Of a stretch of DNA of 64,000 nucleotides, positions 48,096 to 56,815 are shown piece after piece. The notes beneath the pieces are model-generated. The model saw nothing but the letters and a program-made list of their open reading frames with translations, was not told the DNA's origin and made no database searches. Position 1 is the first letter of the stretch, and every line of letters begins with the position of its first letter. Source of the stretch: Devosia ginsengisoli (GTDB taxonomy: Bacteria; Pseudomonadota; Alphaproteobacteria; Rhizobiales; Devosiaceae); assembly GCF_007859655.1 (NCBI RefSeq), contig NZ_CP042304.1:3412501-3476500 (forward strand). Direction: 5' to 3'. Both the position numbers and the translations under genes were made by a program.

Positions 48096-48731
48096 ATGGC
48101 AATTCTGATTGGCGATACCGCCCCCGATTTCACTGCCGACAGCACCGAAGGCCCCATTCATTTCTATGACTATATCGATGGTCATTGGGCCGTGCTGTTC
48201 AGCCACCCCAAGAATTTCACCCCCGTCTGCACCACCGAACTGGGCTACACCGCCAAGCTGAAGCCCGAATTCGACAAGCGCGGCGTCAAGGTGCTGGGCC
48301 TATCGGTCGACAAGCTCGAGGACCACGGCGGCTGGGCCAAGGATATCGAGGAAACCCAGGGTACCGCGCTGAATTTCCCGCTGCTGGCCGACACCAAGGG
48401 CGAGGTCGCTCGCCTCTATGACATGATCCATCCCAATGCCGACAACACGCTGACCGTGCGTTCGGTCTTCGTTATCGGCCCGGACAAGAAGGTGAAGCTC
48501 AAGATCGAATACCCGGCCTCCACCGGCCGCAATTTCGATGAAGTGCTGCGCGTCATCGACAGCCTCCAGCTCACCGCCAACCATTCGGTGGCCACTCCGG
48601 TCAACTGGAAGAATGGCGAGGATGTCATCATCGCCAGCTCCCTGTCGAATGATGCCGCCAAGGAAAAGTTCCCCAATGGCTGGAAGGAACCCAAGCCCTA
48701 TCTGCGCATTGTTCCCCAGCCCCGCGCGTAG
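48096..48731 (+). CDS. 1-Cys peroxiredoxin (Prx6/AhpC-TSA family)
   Basis: The 211-residue protein has the peroxidatic Cys45 in PKNFTPVCTTE and the AhpC-TSA thioredoxin fold. The C-terminal extension (TPVNWKNGEDVIIASSLSNDAAKEKFPNGWKEPKPYLRIV) is the Prx6-type 1-Cys signature. It reduces hydrogen peroxide and alkyl hydroperoxides in the cytoplasm. AAGGA precedes the ATG at 48096. A terminator follows. The 18-base palindrome at 47962 could be its regulatory site. Confidence 0.93.
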   Translation: MAILIGDTAPDFTADSTEGPIHFYDYIDGHWAVLFSHPKNFTPVCTTELGYTAKLKPEFDKRGVKVLGLSVDKLEDHGGWAKDIEETQGTALNFPLLADTKGEVARLYDMIHPNADNTLTVRSVFVIGPDKKVKLKIEYPASTGRNFDEVLRVIDSLQLTANHSVATPVNWKNGEDVIIASSLSNDAAKEKFPNGWKEPKPYLRIVPQPRA

Positions 48732-48763
48732 GAACGCGCACACGTTTTCTCCCTGACAAAACT

Positions 48764-48791
48764 GGGCGGTGGTTCATCCACCGCCCTTTTT
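48764..48791 (+). terminator. Rho-independent terminator after peroxiredoxin
   Basis: GGGCGGTGG pairs perfectly with CCACCGCCC, the loop is TTCAT, and the stem is followed by TTTTT. Confidence 0.88.
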
Positions 48792-48837
48792 CTTTTCAGC
48801 TCAAGGCGTTGATTGTGATTTTGAGCGCATGAGGCCG

Positions 48838-48993
48838 GCCAACCCTCTCCCCTCGTGGGAGAGGGTGTTTTTCCGCGTTCAGCGGAAAACCGGGTGAGGG
48901 GGCTGCGCCATCCCATGCTTCAACGCTGATGGATGGCGCGTAGGCCCCCTCATCCGCCCTTCGGGCACCTTCTCCCACGAGGGGAGAAGGGGA
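48838..48993. repeat. Intergenic inverted repeat, family D (copy 3)
   Basis: CCCTCTCCCCTCGTGGGAGA and GGGTG, TTTTTCCGCGTTCAGCGGAA, AACCGGGTGAGGGGGCTGCG and the mirror half GGCCCCCTCATCCGCCCTTC, GGGCACCTTCTCCCACGAGG. Confidence 0.75.
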
Positions 48994-49018
48994 AGCCCGG
49001 ATATGGCGCCAGTAACGC

Positions 49019-49067
49019 GATCTGTTCCTCCCCCTATCAGGGGGAGGCTGGGAGGGGGTATCCCACC
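49019..49067. repeat. Intergenic repeat, family E (copy 2)
   Basis: GATCTGTTCCTCCCCCTATC and AGGGGGAGGCTGGGAGGGGG. It repeats the core of 1481-1602, and lies directly after the family D copy. Confidence 0.6.
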
Positions 49068-49074
49068 AAAAACC

Positions 49075-50499
49075 CTACCCAGCCGCAAAGCTCGAATTCA
49101 CATCCTGCGGCCGGATCATCCCCACCATGCGCCAGGCCGCGGCAAAGGCCAGAGCCGCCATCGCCGCCCCCAGCACATAGATCGGCATCACCGCCAGCTT
49201 GACCTCCAGCGCCGAGACGGCGGCGGCCATGCCCGCCGAATTGGCGGCCACGCCGGCCAGCGCCGCGCCGATCGCATTGCCCGCCGATTGCGTCGTCGGC
49301 ATCAGCGCCGAAGTGCGGTCGCGTTCGGCGTCGCTGGCGGCCTCCATCATGGTCAGGTTCAGATAGCCATTGCAGGTGCCGAAGCCCGAGCCGATGATCA
49401 ATTGCCCGGCCACCACGATGGCCACCTGATCCAGTTCCAGCCCGGCCAGCACCAGCAGCAGCCCAGCGCCGATCATGGCCGGCCCCAGCCGGATCAGTGT
49501 CTTGCGCGTCTCCTTGCTGCGCACATTGGCCACCAGGATCGCCGATGCGCTCCACGCCACCGCCAGCGTGGCCGCCAGGGCACCCGCCGCGGTGGGGCCA
49601 TAGCCCCACATTTCCTGCACCACCAGCACCAGATAAACCGCCGAGCCGGCGCCCGCGATATTGATCAGCAGCACCATCCACAGCCCGGTGCCCACCACCG
49701 ATACCAGCCGGAACGCATCGGGCGGCATCAGCCGGTCCGTGGCGCGGGCATCGAGCCACACCACCAGCACTAGCAGCGCCGCGGCCGCGATCAGCAGGCC
49801 CGTCGCCGCCAGCGGCTGCGCCAGCCCGGCCAAAGCCACCAGCATGATGGCGGCGCCGATGGTCAGCAGGCGAATACCCGGAAAGGTCACCACCTTGCGG
49901 TCCTCGGGCGAATGAGCCGGCACTTTCACCGACACCATGGCGGCAAACAGCAGCACCAGCGGCACATTGACCAGGAACGCCGCGCGCCAGGACACCAGCT
50001 CGGTCAAAAGCCCCGCCACCGCCGGCCCGCCAAACGCCGCAACGGCCCAGATCATTGCCTGCAGCCCGAACACTTTGGGCACCAGCCGCGACGGAAACAG
50101 CTCCGGGATCAGCGCGAAACAGATCGCCGAGACCACGCCTTCGCCCAGCCCCTGCAGAGCCCGTCCCACCAGCACCTGCTCCATGGAACCGGCCGTGCCA
50201 GCCACCACCGTGCCCAGCAGGAAAATGCTGGCCGATGCCAGCAAAGCGGTGCGCGCACCCAGCCTTTGCTTGAGCAAAGCCGCGCCGGAGCCGCCGACAA
50301 TGGCAAAGACCAGGAACAGCGTCAGCGCCCACGAGATCAGCGCCACCCCGCCCATTTCCTGCACGGCAGTCGGCAGCGAGATCGAGGCGAGGAAGGCATT
50401 GAACGCCAGCAGCGCCACGCCCAGGCACAGAATCAGCGTCACCGTCGCGAAACGGGGCGTGAAAATTTCGGCCCAACTGCTTTGGGTGGAATCGGTCAT
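49075..50499 (-). CDS. MFS transporter (multidrug or solute exporter)
   Basis: The protein has 474 residues and about 14 predicted membrane segments, starting MTDSTQSSWAEIFTPRF at 50499. A motif-A-like LKQRLGARTALL follows the second segment, and LVGRALQGLGEGVV resembles a family helix 4 signature; these point to an MFS of the drug-exporter type. The substrate is not evident. The ribosome binding site is weak. An AT-rich promoter-like stretch (CATAATATATC) lies upstream. The longer frame from a GTG at 50574 is less likely. The gene ends beside a family E repeat. Confidence 0.87.
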   Translation of the reverse strand: MTDSTQSSWAEIFTPRFATVTLILCLGVALLAFNAFLASISLPTAVQEMGGVALISWALTLFLVFAIVGGSGAALLKQRLGARTALLASASIFLLGTVVAGTAGSMEQVLVGRALQGLGEGVVSAICFALIPELFPSRLVPKVFGLQAMIWAVAAFGGPAVAGLLTELVSWRAAFLVNVPLVLLFAAMVSVKVPAHSPEDRKVVTFPGIRLLTIGAAIMLVALAGLAQPLAATGLLIAAAALLVLVVWLDARATDRLMPPDAFRLVSVVGTGLWMVLLINIAGAGSAVYLVLVVQEMWGYGPTAAGALAATLAVAWSASAILVANVRSKETRKTLIRLGPAMIGAGLLLVLAGLELDQVAIVVAGQLIIGSGFGTCNGYLNLTMMEAASDAERDRTSALMPTTQSAGNAIGAALAGVAANSAGMAAAVSALEVKLAVMPIYVLGAAMAALAFAAAWRMVGMIRPQDVNSSFAAG

Positions 50500-50709
50500 G
50501 ACAGCGACTCGAATAAAAAAAGGAATTGCTTGATATATTATGCAGGCAGCAAGCGCAATTGCATAGTCCTCCACCCCGCTCGAAGCGAGGAGAATCCGCG
50601 AGGGCCCGCTGCGCAGGGCTGAAATGTGAGCGGCCGCAGGACTTAAAGCCAGCTCTCGAAGGCCTCATGGTGAGCCCGTCGAACCACGCGGCCGGGCGCG
50701 TGGAGCCCC
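50500..50709. other. Intergenic region between the MFS and histidine kinase genes
   Basis: The left half is AT-rich and promoter-like for the MFS gene on the minus strand. The right half (50655-50700) has a partial family C repeat (CTCATGGTGAG and CGAACCACG). No gene is seen. Confidence 0.5.
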
Positions 50710-52524
50710 CTAAGCGTCCAGCAGCCGCGGCGGCAGGGTCAGCCGCATGATCGCCTCGCCCTCCAGCCGTTCGAACACGGCATCGCCGCCGATCGAGCGG
50801 GCCCGGCGGCTCATATTGCTCAGCCCATGTCCGGCCCGCGCCGCTTCGCTGCCGCCGCCATCATTGGCCACCGCGATCACGGCCGCGCCGCCATAGCCGC
50901 GTCGCCCCTCGATGCGGATATGCCGCGCTGGGCCGTGCTTGAGCGCATTGGTCACTGCCTCCTGCATGATGCGCAGCACCGACAGCGCATTGCCCGGCGT
51001 CACCCCGCCGATCTCGGGCAGCTTCTCCATCGACCAGTCCAGCCCCACGCCCAGCCGGCGCAATTGCGGCTCCAGCCGCTCGCGGAACCCGGCCAGAGCC
51101 AGCGGCAGGTCCTCGTCACCCACATCGAGCGAGTTGATCACCAGCCGCAGGTCATCGAGCGCCGCGCGGGCCGAGCGCTCGATCGTGGCCGGGTCGGCGC
51201 CGCGCTCGCTGAGCGCGATGATCGATACAAGATGTCCGCTGAGCCCGTCATGCAGGTCGCGTGTCAGCCGTCCGCGCTCGTCCTCCAGCACCGCCTCGGC
51301 GGCGCGCTGGCGCTCGCGCGCATGCAGCGACGACAATTGCCGCTCCTGTTCCGCCAGCTTGTTACGCAGCAGGTCATTGGCCTCGTCGAGGCTGTTGAGG
51401 CTGTTGGCCAGCCGCCGCATCAGCACCACGACAATGGTCAGCATGGTCAGCGGCCGCACATAATTGGTCAGCAGGAACGGCGCCTCGCGCAGCCCGGTCA
51501 CGACCATCATGTCGCCCAGCCCGATCCAGGCGACGAGGAAGAAGGGCACGGCCAGCAGGCCTTGGTCCCACCGCCCGGTGCGCAGGAAATTGGCCGCCAG
51601 CAGCACGGTGGCCACGATATGGCCGCCAATGGCGATACTGGCGCTGATGCCGGTGACCAGCAATGGCCGTTCCCCCACCAGCAGCCCCAGCCCGAGCAGC
51701 AGCACCGGCAGCACGCACATTGTGGGCACCAGCCAGCGCGGCGTTGGCCGTTCCGCTGCCGACAGCGCCACGCCCAGCGCCATCAGGCCAAAGGCGCACA
51801 TCAGCACATGCTGGGCCGGCGCCCACGAGGCCAGCCCCTCCAGCACCTGGGCGATATCGAGCACTGTTGCCAAGAGCGTCGTGCTGCCGATCAGCGCCAG
51901 CCAGCGGAACAGCGGGTCGTGCCGCCGCGCCGTCCACAGCGTCAGCAGGCCCAGCAGCACCACCAGATGCAGCACGAAGGCGGCGATGCGCCCCTGTCCG
52001 GCCATGGCCAGCGCCAGCCAAGGCGAACGGTCCAGCCCCGCCCCCCGCTCGATATAGACCGGGCTCAGATAGAAGGGGATGGCGGCGTCGCTCCGCCGCA
52101 GCGTCACCACGATATGGTTTTCGCCCTGCAGCAAATAGTCCGCCGGCACGCGCAGCAGGCTCGTATAGCCCTGCGCCTGCTGCAGCCAGGGAGAATCCGC
52201 CGGCAACTGCACCACAAGGCCATTCACCGCAACGCTCAACTGGTGCCGCGCCGCCGGAATATAGACGGTCTGCGCCTGTTCCGGCTGCGCCGGCAGTTCG
52301 AACGTCATCGCATAGCGGACCACCGAGCGCCCCGGCTCCGGCGTCCGCACCGTATCGGGCAGCGTCACCGCCTGCACCGGTCCGTCATCCACCACCAGCG
52401 CCGCCTGCGTCAGCACCAGCCCATTATCAGGCAGCGGCAGATGCAGCCAGGCCGGCATGCTGGCCAGCACAAGGGTCAGCGCCACCAGCAGCAAAGCCGG
52501 TCCTGCCACCCCGACTGGCCTCAT
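50710..52524 (-). CDS. NarX/DegS-type sensor histidine kinase
   Basis: The protein has 604 residues from the ATG at 52524, which overlaps the response regulator stop by four bases. A first membrane segment is followed by an extracytoplasmic region to about 160 and then a seven-segment 7TMR-DISM-like membrane block. The dimerisation helix reads RLTRDLHDGLSGHLVSIIALSE, with the phospho-accepting His in DLHDGLSG, as in HisKA_3. The ATPase follows (QEAVTNALKHGPARHI). The open frame to 53190 is a frame artefact of the regulator region. Signal unknown. It pairs with the regulator at 52521. Confidence 0.9.
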   Translation of the reverse strand: MRPVGVAGPALLLVALTLVLASMPAWLHLPLPDNGLVLTQAALVVDDGPVQAVTLPDTVRTPEPGRSVVRYAMTFELPAQPEQAQTVYIPAARHQLSVAVNGLVVQLPADSPWLQQAQGYTSLLRVPADYLLQGENHIVVTLRRSDAAIPFYLSPVYIERGAGLDRSPWLALAMAGQGRIAAFVLHLVVLLGLLTLWTARRHDPLFRWLALIGSTTLLATVLDIAQVLEGLASWAPAQHVLMCAFGLMALGVALSAAERPTPRWLVPTMCVLPVLLLGLGLLVGERPLLVTGISASIAIGGHIVATVLLAANFLRTGRWDQGLLAVPFFLVAWIGLGDMMVVTGLREAPFLLTNYVRPLTMLTIVVVLMRRLANSLNSLDEANDLLRNKLAEQERQLSSLHARERQRAAEAVLEDERGRLTRDLHDGLSGHLVSIIALSERGADPATIERSARAALDDLRLVINSLDVGDEDLPLALAGFRERLEPQLRRLGVGLDWSMEKLPEIGGVTPGNALSVLRIMQEAVTNALKHGPARHIRIEGRRGYGGAAVIAVANDGGGSEAARAGHGLSNMSRRARSIGGDAVFERLEGEAIMRLTLPPRLLDA

Positions 52525-53165
52525 AGCCGGATCAGCCCCAGCCGCGTCGCCTCGAACACCGCCTCGCTGCGATTGGACGCCTGCAGCTTGCGGTAGATAT
52601 TGCGGATATGCACCGGCACGGTCTGCCGCGACATGCCCAGCCGCTCGGCCAGCTCGCCATAGGTAAAGCCCTTGGCAATGCCCCACAGGATATCCATTTC
52701 GCGCGGCGTCAGGCTCGGCCTGTCCTCCGCCGCCCCGCTCGCCTCCCCGCGCTCGGCGAGCCGGCGCACCAGCACGCGGGCAATGCGCGAGGAAATCGGC
52801 GAGCGGCCCGCCATCAGGTCGGTGATGGCCTCGACCAGGTCGAGCGCCTCGGCATCCTTGAGCAGGTAGCCCGCCGCCCCCGCCTCGATGGCGTCGAGCA
52901 CCGAGCGCTCGTCGGTCAGTACCGAAATCACCATGGCCTCGGCCTGAGGCTGCAGCTTGCCGACCAGCCGGATCGCCTCGATGCCATTGCCGTCGGGCAG
53001 CTTGAGATCGGTGACCAGCAGGTCGAAGCTCTGCGCCTCGATCGCCGCCATGGCTTCGGCCAGCGTGGCACAGGTGGCGACCAGTGTGGCGCCGGACCAG
53101 TCGGTAATGAGTTCGGCCAGCCGCCGGCGGATCGGTTCGTCGTCCTCCACCAGAACGATCCGCAG
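52521..53165 (-). CDS. NarL/FixJ-type response regulator, unusual CTG start
   Basis: The regulator has about 214 residues. The receiver has VEDDE for the acidic pocket, a phospho-acceptor Asp in LLVTDLKLPDGNG and a Lys in GYLLKDAEA. The LuxR-type HTH covers LTPREMDILWGIAKGFTYGELAERLGMSRQTVPVHIRNIYRKL. No ATG is available in frame. The first beta strand (LRIVLVEDD) is complete only from a CTG at 53165, which has GGAGGG five bases upstream. A GTG at 53150 would lose that strand. An in-frame stop lies further up. It is the first gene of a two-gene unit with the kinase. Confidence 0.85.
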   Translation of the reverse strand: MRIVLVEDDEPIRRRLAELITDWSGATLVATCATLAEAMAAIEAQSFDLLVTDLKLPDGNGIEAIRLVGKLQPQAEAMVISVLTDERSVLDAIEAGAAGYLLKDAEALDLVEAITDLMAGRSPISSRIARVLVRRLAERGEASGAAEDRPSLTPREMDILWGIAKGFTYGELAERLGMSRQTVPVHIRNIYRKLQASNRSEAVFEATRLGLIRL

Positions 53166-53330
53166 CGGCGCCCTCCGGCCCGTTCGTCATACCCCGCTCC
53201 TGCCAGCCTGCCCCGAGCCGAACTATAGTCGGGATGTCCCGCGACCCGATACCCCTTTCATGGTATCCCGCCGGTCTCCCCGCGCTCCTATGGTCCGCCC
53301 CAACGACTGGTCAACCGGGGGGATGGAACC

Positions 53331-53792
53331 ATGATCGGACAGATGCGGCATTGGCGGCAAAGGCTGTGGGGCGCCTTCAATGCCTGGCTGCCTGCCAGGG
53401 ACACCACCGTCATCAGCCTGCGCCCGCTGCCGGGCGAACTGCATCGCGACGGCCAGCCCACCGAGGCCTTCTGGCAGCACCTGGTCGAACTCTGCGCCCA
53501 GGGTTGGCTGGCCGGCGCCGGCCATCTCTCCACCTTGCCCGCGCCGCCCACCACCACGCTCGTTTCCGCTGCCGGGCGCACGCGGCTCAAGCCCTTCGGC
53601 AAGCTGGTGGTGGTGACCGAACTGGCCCGCCACACCGCCGATGGCCCCAGCCTCATGCATCTGGTCTGCACCAGAAACGGCACGGCCGTGGCCAGCGCCA
53701 CCAGCCAGCTGACCCTCGCCCCGGCCCCGCTGGTCACCCGCACCCTGATCCGCGCCAGCGCCCTCGGCTCCGCATCCCTGCCAACGCGCTGA
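53331..53792 (+). CDS. Hypothetical protein
   Basis: The 153-residue protein starts MIGQMRHWRQRLWGAF and has a moderately conserved look (HRDGQPTEAFWQHLVELCAQGWLAGAG) with a beta-rich second half (LKPFGKLVVVTELARH) and a Thr/Ala/Leu tail. There is no signal peptide or membrane span. A purine-rich GGGGGGATGG precedes the ATG. It diverges from the response regulator and is followed by family F repeats. No family was recognised. Confidence 0.7.
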   Translation: MIGQMRHWRQRLWGAFNAWLPARDTTVISLRPLPGELHRDGQPTEAFWQHLVELCAQGWLAGAGHLSTLPAPPTTTLVSAAGRTRLKPFGKLVVVTELARHTADGPSLMHLVCTRNGTAVASATSQLTLAPAPLVTRTLIRASALGSASLPTR

Positions 53793-53811
53793 GCGGTCCG
53801 GCACAAAGCCT

Positions 53812-53975
53812 GCCCACCCTCCCCCTTGAGGGGAGGGTAGCGAAGCTAGGCCGCCAGGCCATAGCGTAGCTAGGGAGGGGGTCATCGAGCCGCAAACTAC
53901 CCCCTCCCAGCTTTGCCAAGGCCCTGCGGGCCAGGCGCCGCTGCCCTCCCCTCAAAGGGGAGGGTGGGCATCCGA
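53812..53975. repeat. Composite inverted repeat, family F
   Basis: ACCCTCCCCCTTGAGGGGAGGG, GTAGCGAAGCTAGG, CGTAGCTAGGGAGGGGGTC and the mirror half CCCCCTCCCAGCTTTGCCA, GCCCTCCCCTCAAAGGGGAGGG. It sits between convergent genes. Confidence 0.75.
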
Positions 53976-53991
53976 CGCGTCACCATATTCC

Positions 53992-55647
53992 CTAGCCCAC
54001 CAGCACCGGATGGCTGCACCGCACGCCATAAACCCGCACATCGGCCTCGCCCAGCGCCAGCCCCAGCGGTTCGAGCAGCCGCGCCAGCGTCAGGTCGAGC
54101 ACCGGCGTCAGCGGCGTCAGGATGGTGTTGAGCAGCCCGGTCAGGCCGCTGAGATTCAGCCCCAGGCCGAGCACCGGCACATCGAGCACCATATTGCCCA
54201 GCAGCGATCCGGTGAGCGAACTCACCATGGTGGTCGTCCGCGCGGTCCTGATCACCCCGCGGGCAATATCGCTGCTCGAAAAGCCAAGCGCCACCGGCGT
54301 GGTCTGGGCGATTTCCACCAGCGACGAGGCCAGCACTTTCAGCACGGTAAGGCCCAATAGCTTGACCTCGGCCAGCTTTGCCGGCGCCACCACCGGCGTC
54401 GTGTTGAAATCGCCGAACCTGACATCATCGACCTCCCCGATCATCAGGCGCAACACGCCCGGTCTGGTGAGAATGGTGGCGCTGCCTTTGCCCCCCGCAC
54501 CCGATGGGCAGCTGGCCGCTCCCACCACGGCTTCGGGCTGCGCCATTTCGAGATAGAGCGGCAGCCGGATCGGCGCCCCGACCAGCACCCCACTGCCCAG
54601 GATTTCGGCGACCACGCGCAGCCGCAATTGGGCGGTCCGCACCACACTGCCCACGCCGCCAATGGCAAACCATGCGCCACCCTGTACCGGCTCGCCAATG
54701 GCCAGTTGCGCATCGAGGCTCACAAGCCCCGGAATGCCGGCGGTCAGCGCCAGCGACACCTGCCGGTCGCCATTGCCCAGGCCAGCGCTGGCGGTCAGCA
54801 GGTCCAGTGCCGAAATGGCGGTGAAGAGGCCCTCGCCATTGCCCGAGCCGATGGCCAGCCCGCCCAGCGCGCCGAGATCGAACAGCTTTGCCAGCTTCAC
54901 GCTGCCATTATGCCCGGCCGCTCCGGCCAGTTTCAGCATGGCCGTGCGCTCCACCCCGGTCAGCAGGCTGGCCAGCGCCCCGGCCAGCTTGCCATGGTCG
55001 GCCTCGAGTGCCAGCAGGTCGTCATAGGTGCCGACTGTGACGCCCAGTTGTCCGGCCAGCGCATCGAGAAAGGCGAAGGTATCGACCTTGGCGGCGAGCA
55101 GATTCTGATAGTCCATCACATCGAGCGCGACATTGGTGCCGAGCAGCGCGTTGAGCACGCCATTGGCGATGCCGCCCTTGAGGCTGGCCAGGCGCGAGTC
55201 CAGCGAGAACGACACCTGCGGGGTCACGCTGGCAATGGCCATGGCGCCCAGTTCGGGCGGCTCGGCCCAGCCCCGCGCGAAATACAGTGCGCCCCGCCGC
55301 TGGAAATGCACCGCCACGGCATTGAGCGGCGCCCGGCCCGGCGTGAACCGGTCGGCGGCGGCAATGGCCGGGTCGGGGTCGTAATGGCCGGTCACCACGG
55401 TCAGCCCGGCGCTGGGGCCCACGGGCAGCAATCCCGCCTCGACCAGCGCGGCCTGTGCCAGCGCCGTGGCGTCGCCGGGGTTGCCGGCCGCCGACAGGGC
55501 CGCCAGGTCCACCCCGTTCTGGATCATGCGGCGCTCGTGATAGAGCGCCGCGCCATCCACTGCCACGGCCGAGACCAGCGCGGAAATGGCAAAGCCCATG
55601 GCGAACAGCACCGCCATATTGGCGCGTGTATCCCGCCACAGGCTCAT
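53992..55647 (-). CDS. TadG-like pilus assembly protein (TadG/DUF2134)
   Basis: The 551-residue protein has an N-terminal membrane segment (FAMGFAISALVSAVAVDGAALYHERR) of the TadE/TadG type, followed by a long extracytoplasmic part rich in Gly, Ala and Leu with many LGLGLNLSGLTGLL-type repeats. The DUF2134 region includes MIQNGVDLAALSAAGN. Tad proteins build tight-adherence pili. The start overlaps the TadE-like gene by four bases. No other tad genes are nearby. Confidence 0.8.
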   Translation of the reverse strand: MSLWRDTRANMAVLFAMGFAISALVSAVAVDGAALYHERRMIQNGVDLAALSAAGNPGDATALAQAALVEAGLLPVGPSAGLTVVTGHYDPDPAIAAADRFTPGRAPLNAVAVHFQRRGALYFARGWAEPPELGAMAIASVTPQVSFSLDSRLASLKGGIANGVLNALLGTNVALDVMDYQNLLAAKVDTFAFLDALAGQLGVTVGTYDDLLALEADHGKLAGALASLLTGVERTAMLKLAGAAGHNGSVKLAKLFDLGALGGLAIGSGNGEGLFTAISALDLLTASAGLGNGDRQVSLALTAGIPGLVSLDAQLAIGEPVQGGAWFAIGGVGSVVRTAQLRLRVVAEILGSGVLVGAPIRLPLYLEMAQPEAVVGAASCPSGAGGKGSATILTRPGVLRLMIGEVDDVRFGDFNTTPVVAPAKLAEVKLLGLTVLKVLASSLVEIAQTTPVALGFSSSDIARGVIRTARTTTMVSSLTGSLLGNMVLDVPVLGLGLNLSGLTGLLNTILTPLTPVLDLTLARLLEPLGLALGEADVRVYGVRCSHPVLVG

Positions 55648-56069
55648 ATCCTGCCCCGCCTGATGGTCGAGCTATAGATGATCTGCTGGCTGGGCAGCGG
55701 CAAAGGCGGGTAGAGGTCCCAGATCGGCAGGTCGCCGGCATCATATTCCAGCACCACGCGGTAATGGTCCGGGTCGCCGGGCTTGTCGCCAATGGTCACG
55801 CTGAGCCTGTCGGCATCGATCAGGGCATAGCTGTCGGCATTGGCCGCCAGAAAGTCCCCCACCAGCGCATTGCGCTCGCTCTCGTCCAGCCCGGCAATGG
55901 CGGTGCGCGCCGCGTCGGCCGCCAGTTGCTGCAGCGAATGGGCGGCCCCGAAATAGACCCCATAGGCCAGCATCCCGGTCAGCAGCAGCAGGAAGACCGG
56001 CGTCAATATGGCGAATTCAACGGCCGACGTACCGCTATCATCGCGGACCCAGCCAGCAAGGCGACGCAT
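55644..56069 (-). CDS. TadE-like pseudopilin
   Basis: The 141-residue protein begins MRRLAGWVRDDSGTSAVEFAILTPVFLLLLTGMLAYG, a typical TadE N-terminus with a Glu near the hydrophobic stretch (GTSAVEFA), similar to a prepilin site. The rest has LAADAARTAIAGLDESERNALV. Minor pseudopilins of Tad systems are made this way. It is followed by the TadG gene with a four-base overlap. The start is the first ATG after a repeat-rich region. Confidence 0.85.
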   Translation of the reverse strand: MRRLAGWVRDDSGTSAVEFAILTPVFLLLLTGMLAYGVYFGAAHSLQQLAADAARTAIAGLDESERNALVGDFLAANADSYALIDADRLSVTIGDKPGDPDHYRVVLEYDAGDLPIWDLYPPLPLPSQQIIYSSTIRRGRI

Positions 56070-56229
56070 GGCAAATCCTCCGAGCCACCATCATGCGCCG
56101 CACTGGCTCACACGGCGTCACTCGGCCCATGCGGATTAGTGCGGAGGGCTGATGGGATAGTGACGAAGGAGCGGCCCTCTGGAGAGGCTGCGGCTCCTGC
56201 CCACCCTCCCCCTTGAGGGGCTTCGATCC

Positions 56230-56299
56230 GGCCGAAGGCAAGTTTGCTCCAGTGGAGCAAACTTAGGTGAGAAGGCCATGAGAGCTATGCTCGAATGGC
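56230..56299. repeat. Dispersed hairpin element, family H (copy 3)
   Basis: Arms AAGTTTGCTCC (56240-56250) and GGAGCAAACTT (56254-56264), AGT loop, then the conserved tail GAGAAGGCCATGAGAGCTAT, CTCGAATGGC. Four arm positions differ from copy 1, with matched changes on the other arm. Confidence 0.75.
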
Positions 56300-56380
56300 T
56301 GGCAAGCAGAGCTTGGCGCGCAGCGCCTAGCGGCGCTCGGGAGGGGGTGGTCCATCCGCCATCGCGTATGTGGAAGCATA

Positions 56381-56440
56381 CCCCCACCCTGCTCGATCAA
56401 GGACTTAGCTGACGCTAAGTCCTATCTCGCTTCCCTCCCC
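56381..56440. repeat. GGACTTAGC hairpin with tail (inverted copy)
   Basis: The hairpin GGACTTAGC-TGAC-GCTAAGTCC (56401-56422) is embedded in the reverse of the CGAGCAGGGTGGGGGT tail found at 46297-46319. The loop differs; the arms are the same. Confidence 0.7.
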
Positions 56441-56569
56441 ACAAGGGGGAGGGTGGGCGCCAGCACCGATATCGGTGTTCATCGTCTCCCTCCCCCTTGT
56501 GGGGAGGGTAGCGCCGCTCGGCCCGTAGGGCCGTAGCAAAGCTGGGTGGGGGGTAATCTCGTGCCGCAC

Positions 56570-56755
56570 CACCCCTTCCCTTCTCCCCTCGTGGGAGAAG
56601 GTGCCCGAAGGGCGGATGAGGGGGCTACGGAACTACCCCTGCCATCGCAGCATGGGCGAGCGCAGACCCCCTCACCCGGAAATCCGCTGGACGCGGATTT
56701 CCACCCTCTCCCACAAGGGGAGAGGGTTCGCCTGGTCCACAGTCAAACAATGACG
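56570..56755. repeat. Intergenic inverted repeat, family D (copy 4)
   Basis: CCTTCCCTTCTCCCCTCGTG, GGAGAAGGTGCCCGAAGGGC, GGATGAGGGGG and the mirror with CCCCCTCACCCGGAAATCCG and CCCTCTCCCACAAGGGGAGA. Confidence 0.7.
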
Positions 56756-56815
56756 TACCCCCTTGCCCCCACTCCCCCGCCACACTACCAATGCCGTACC
56801 AATTGGAGACCACTC

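Larger units (their letters stand above)
56070..56815. other. Repeat-rich intergenic region
   Basis: The 746 bases before cutC contain no credible gene. They are a mosaic of short inverted-repeat units: family F fragments, one family H hairpin (56230-56299), a GGACTTAGC hairpin (56401-56422) and family D units (56570-56755). Confidence 0.8.

Noticed and set aside
49037..50668. 543-residue frame overlapping the MFS gene in another frame
   Set aside because: Gly/Ala/Arg-rich with no membrane pattern; the MFS frame is clearly the real one.
50710..53190. 826-residue kinase-regulator fusion
   Set aside because: The upstream part is the response regulator region read in the wrong frame. The kinase starts at 52524 by overlap with the regulator stop.
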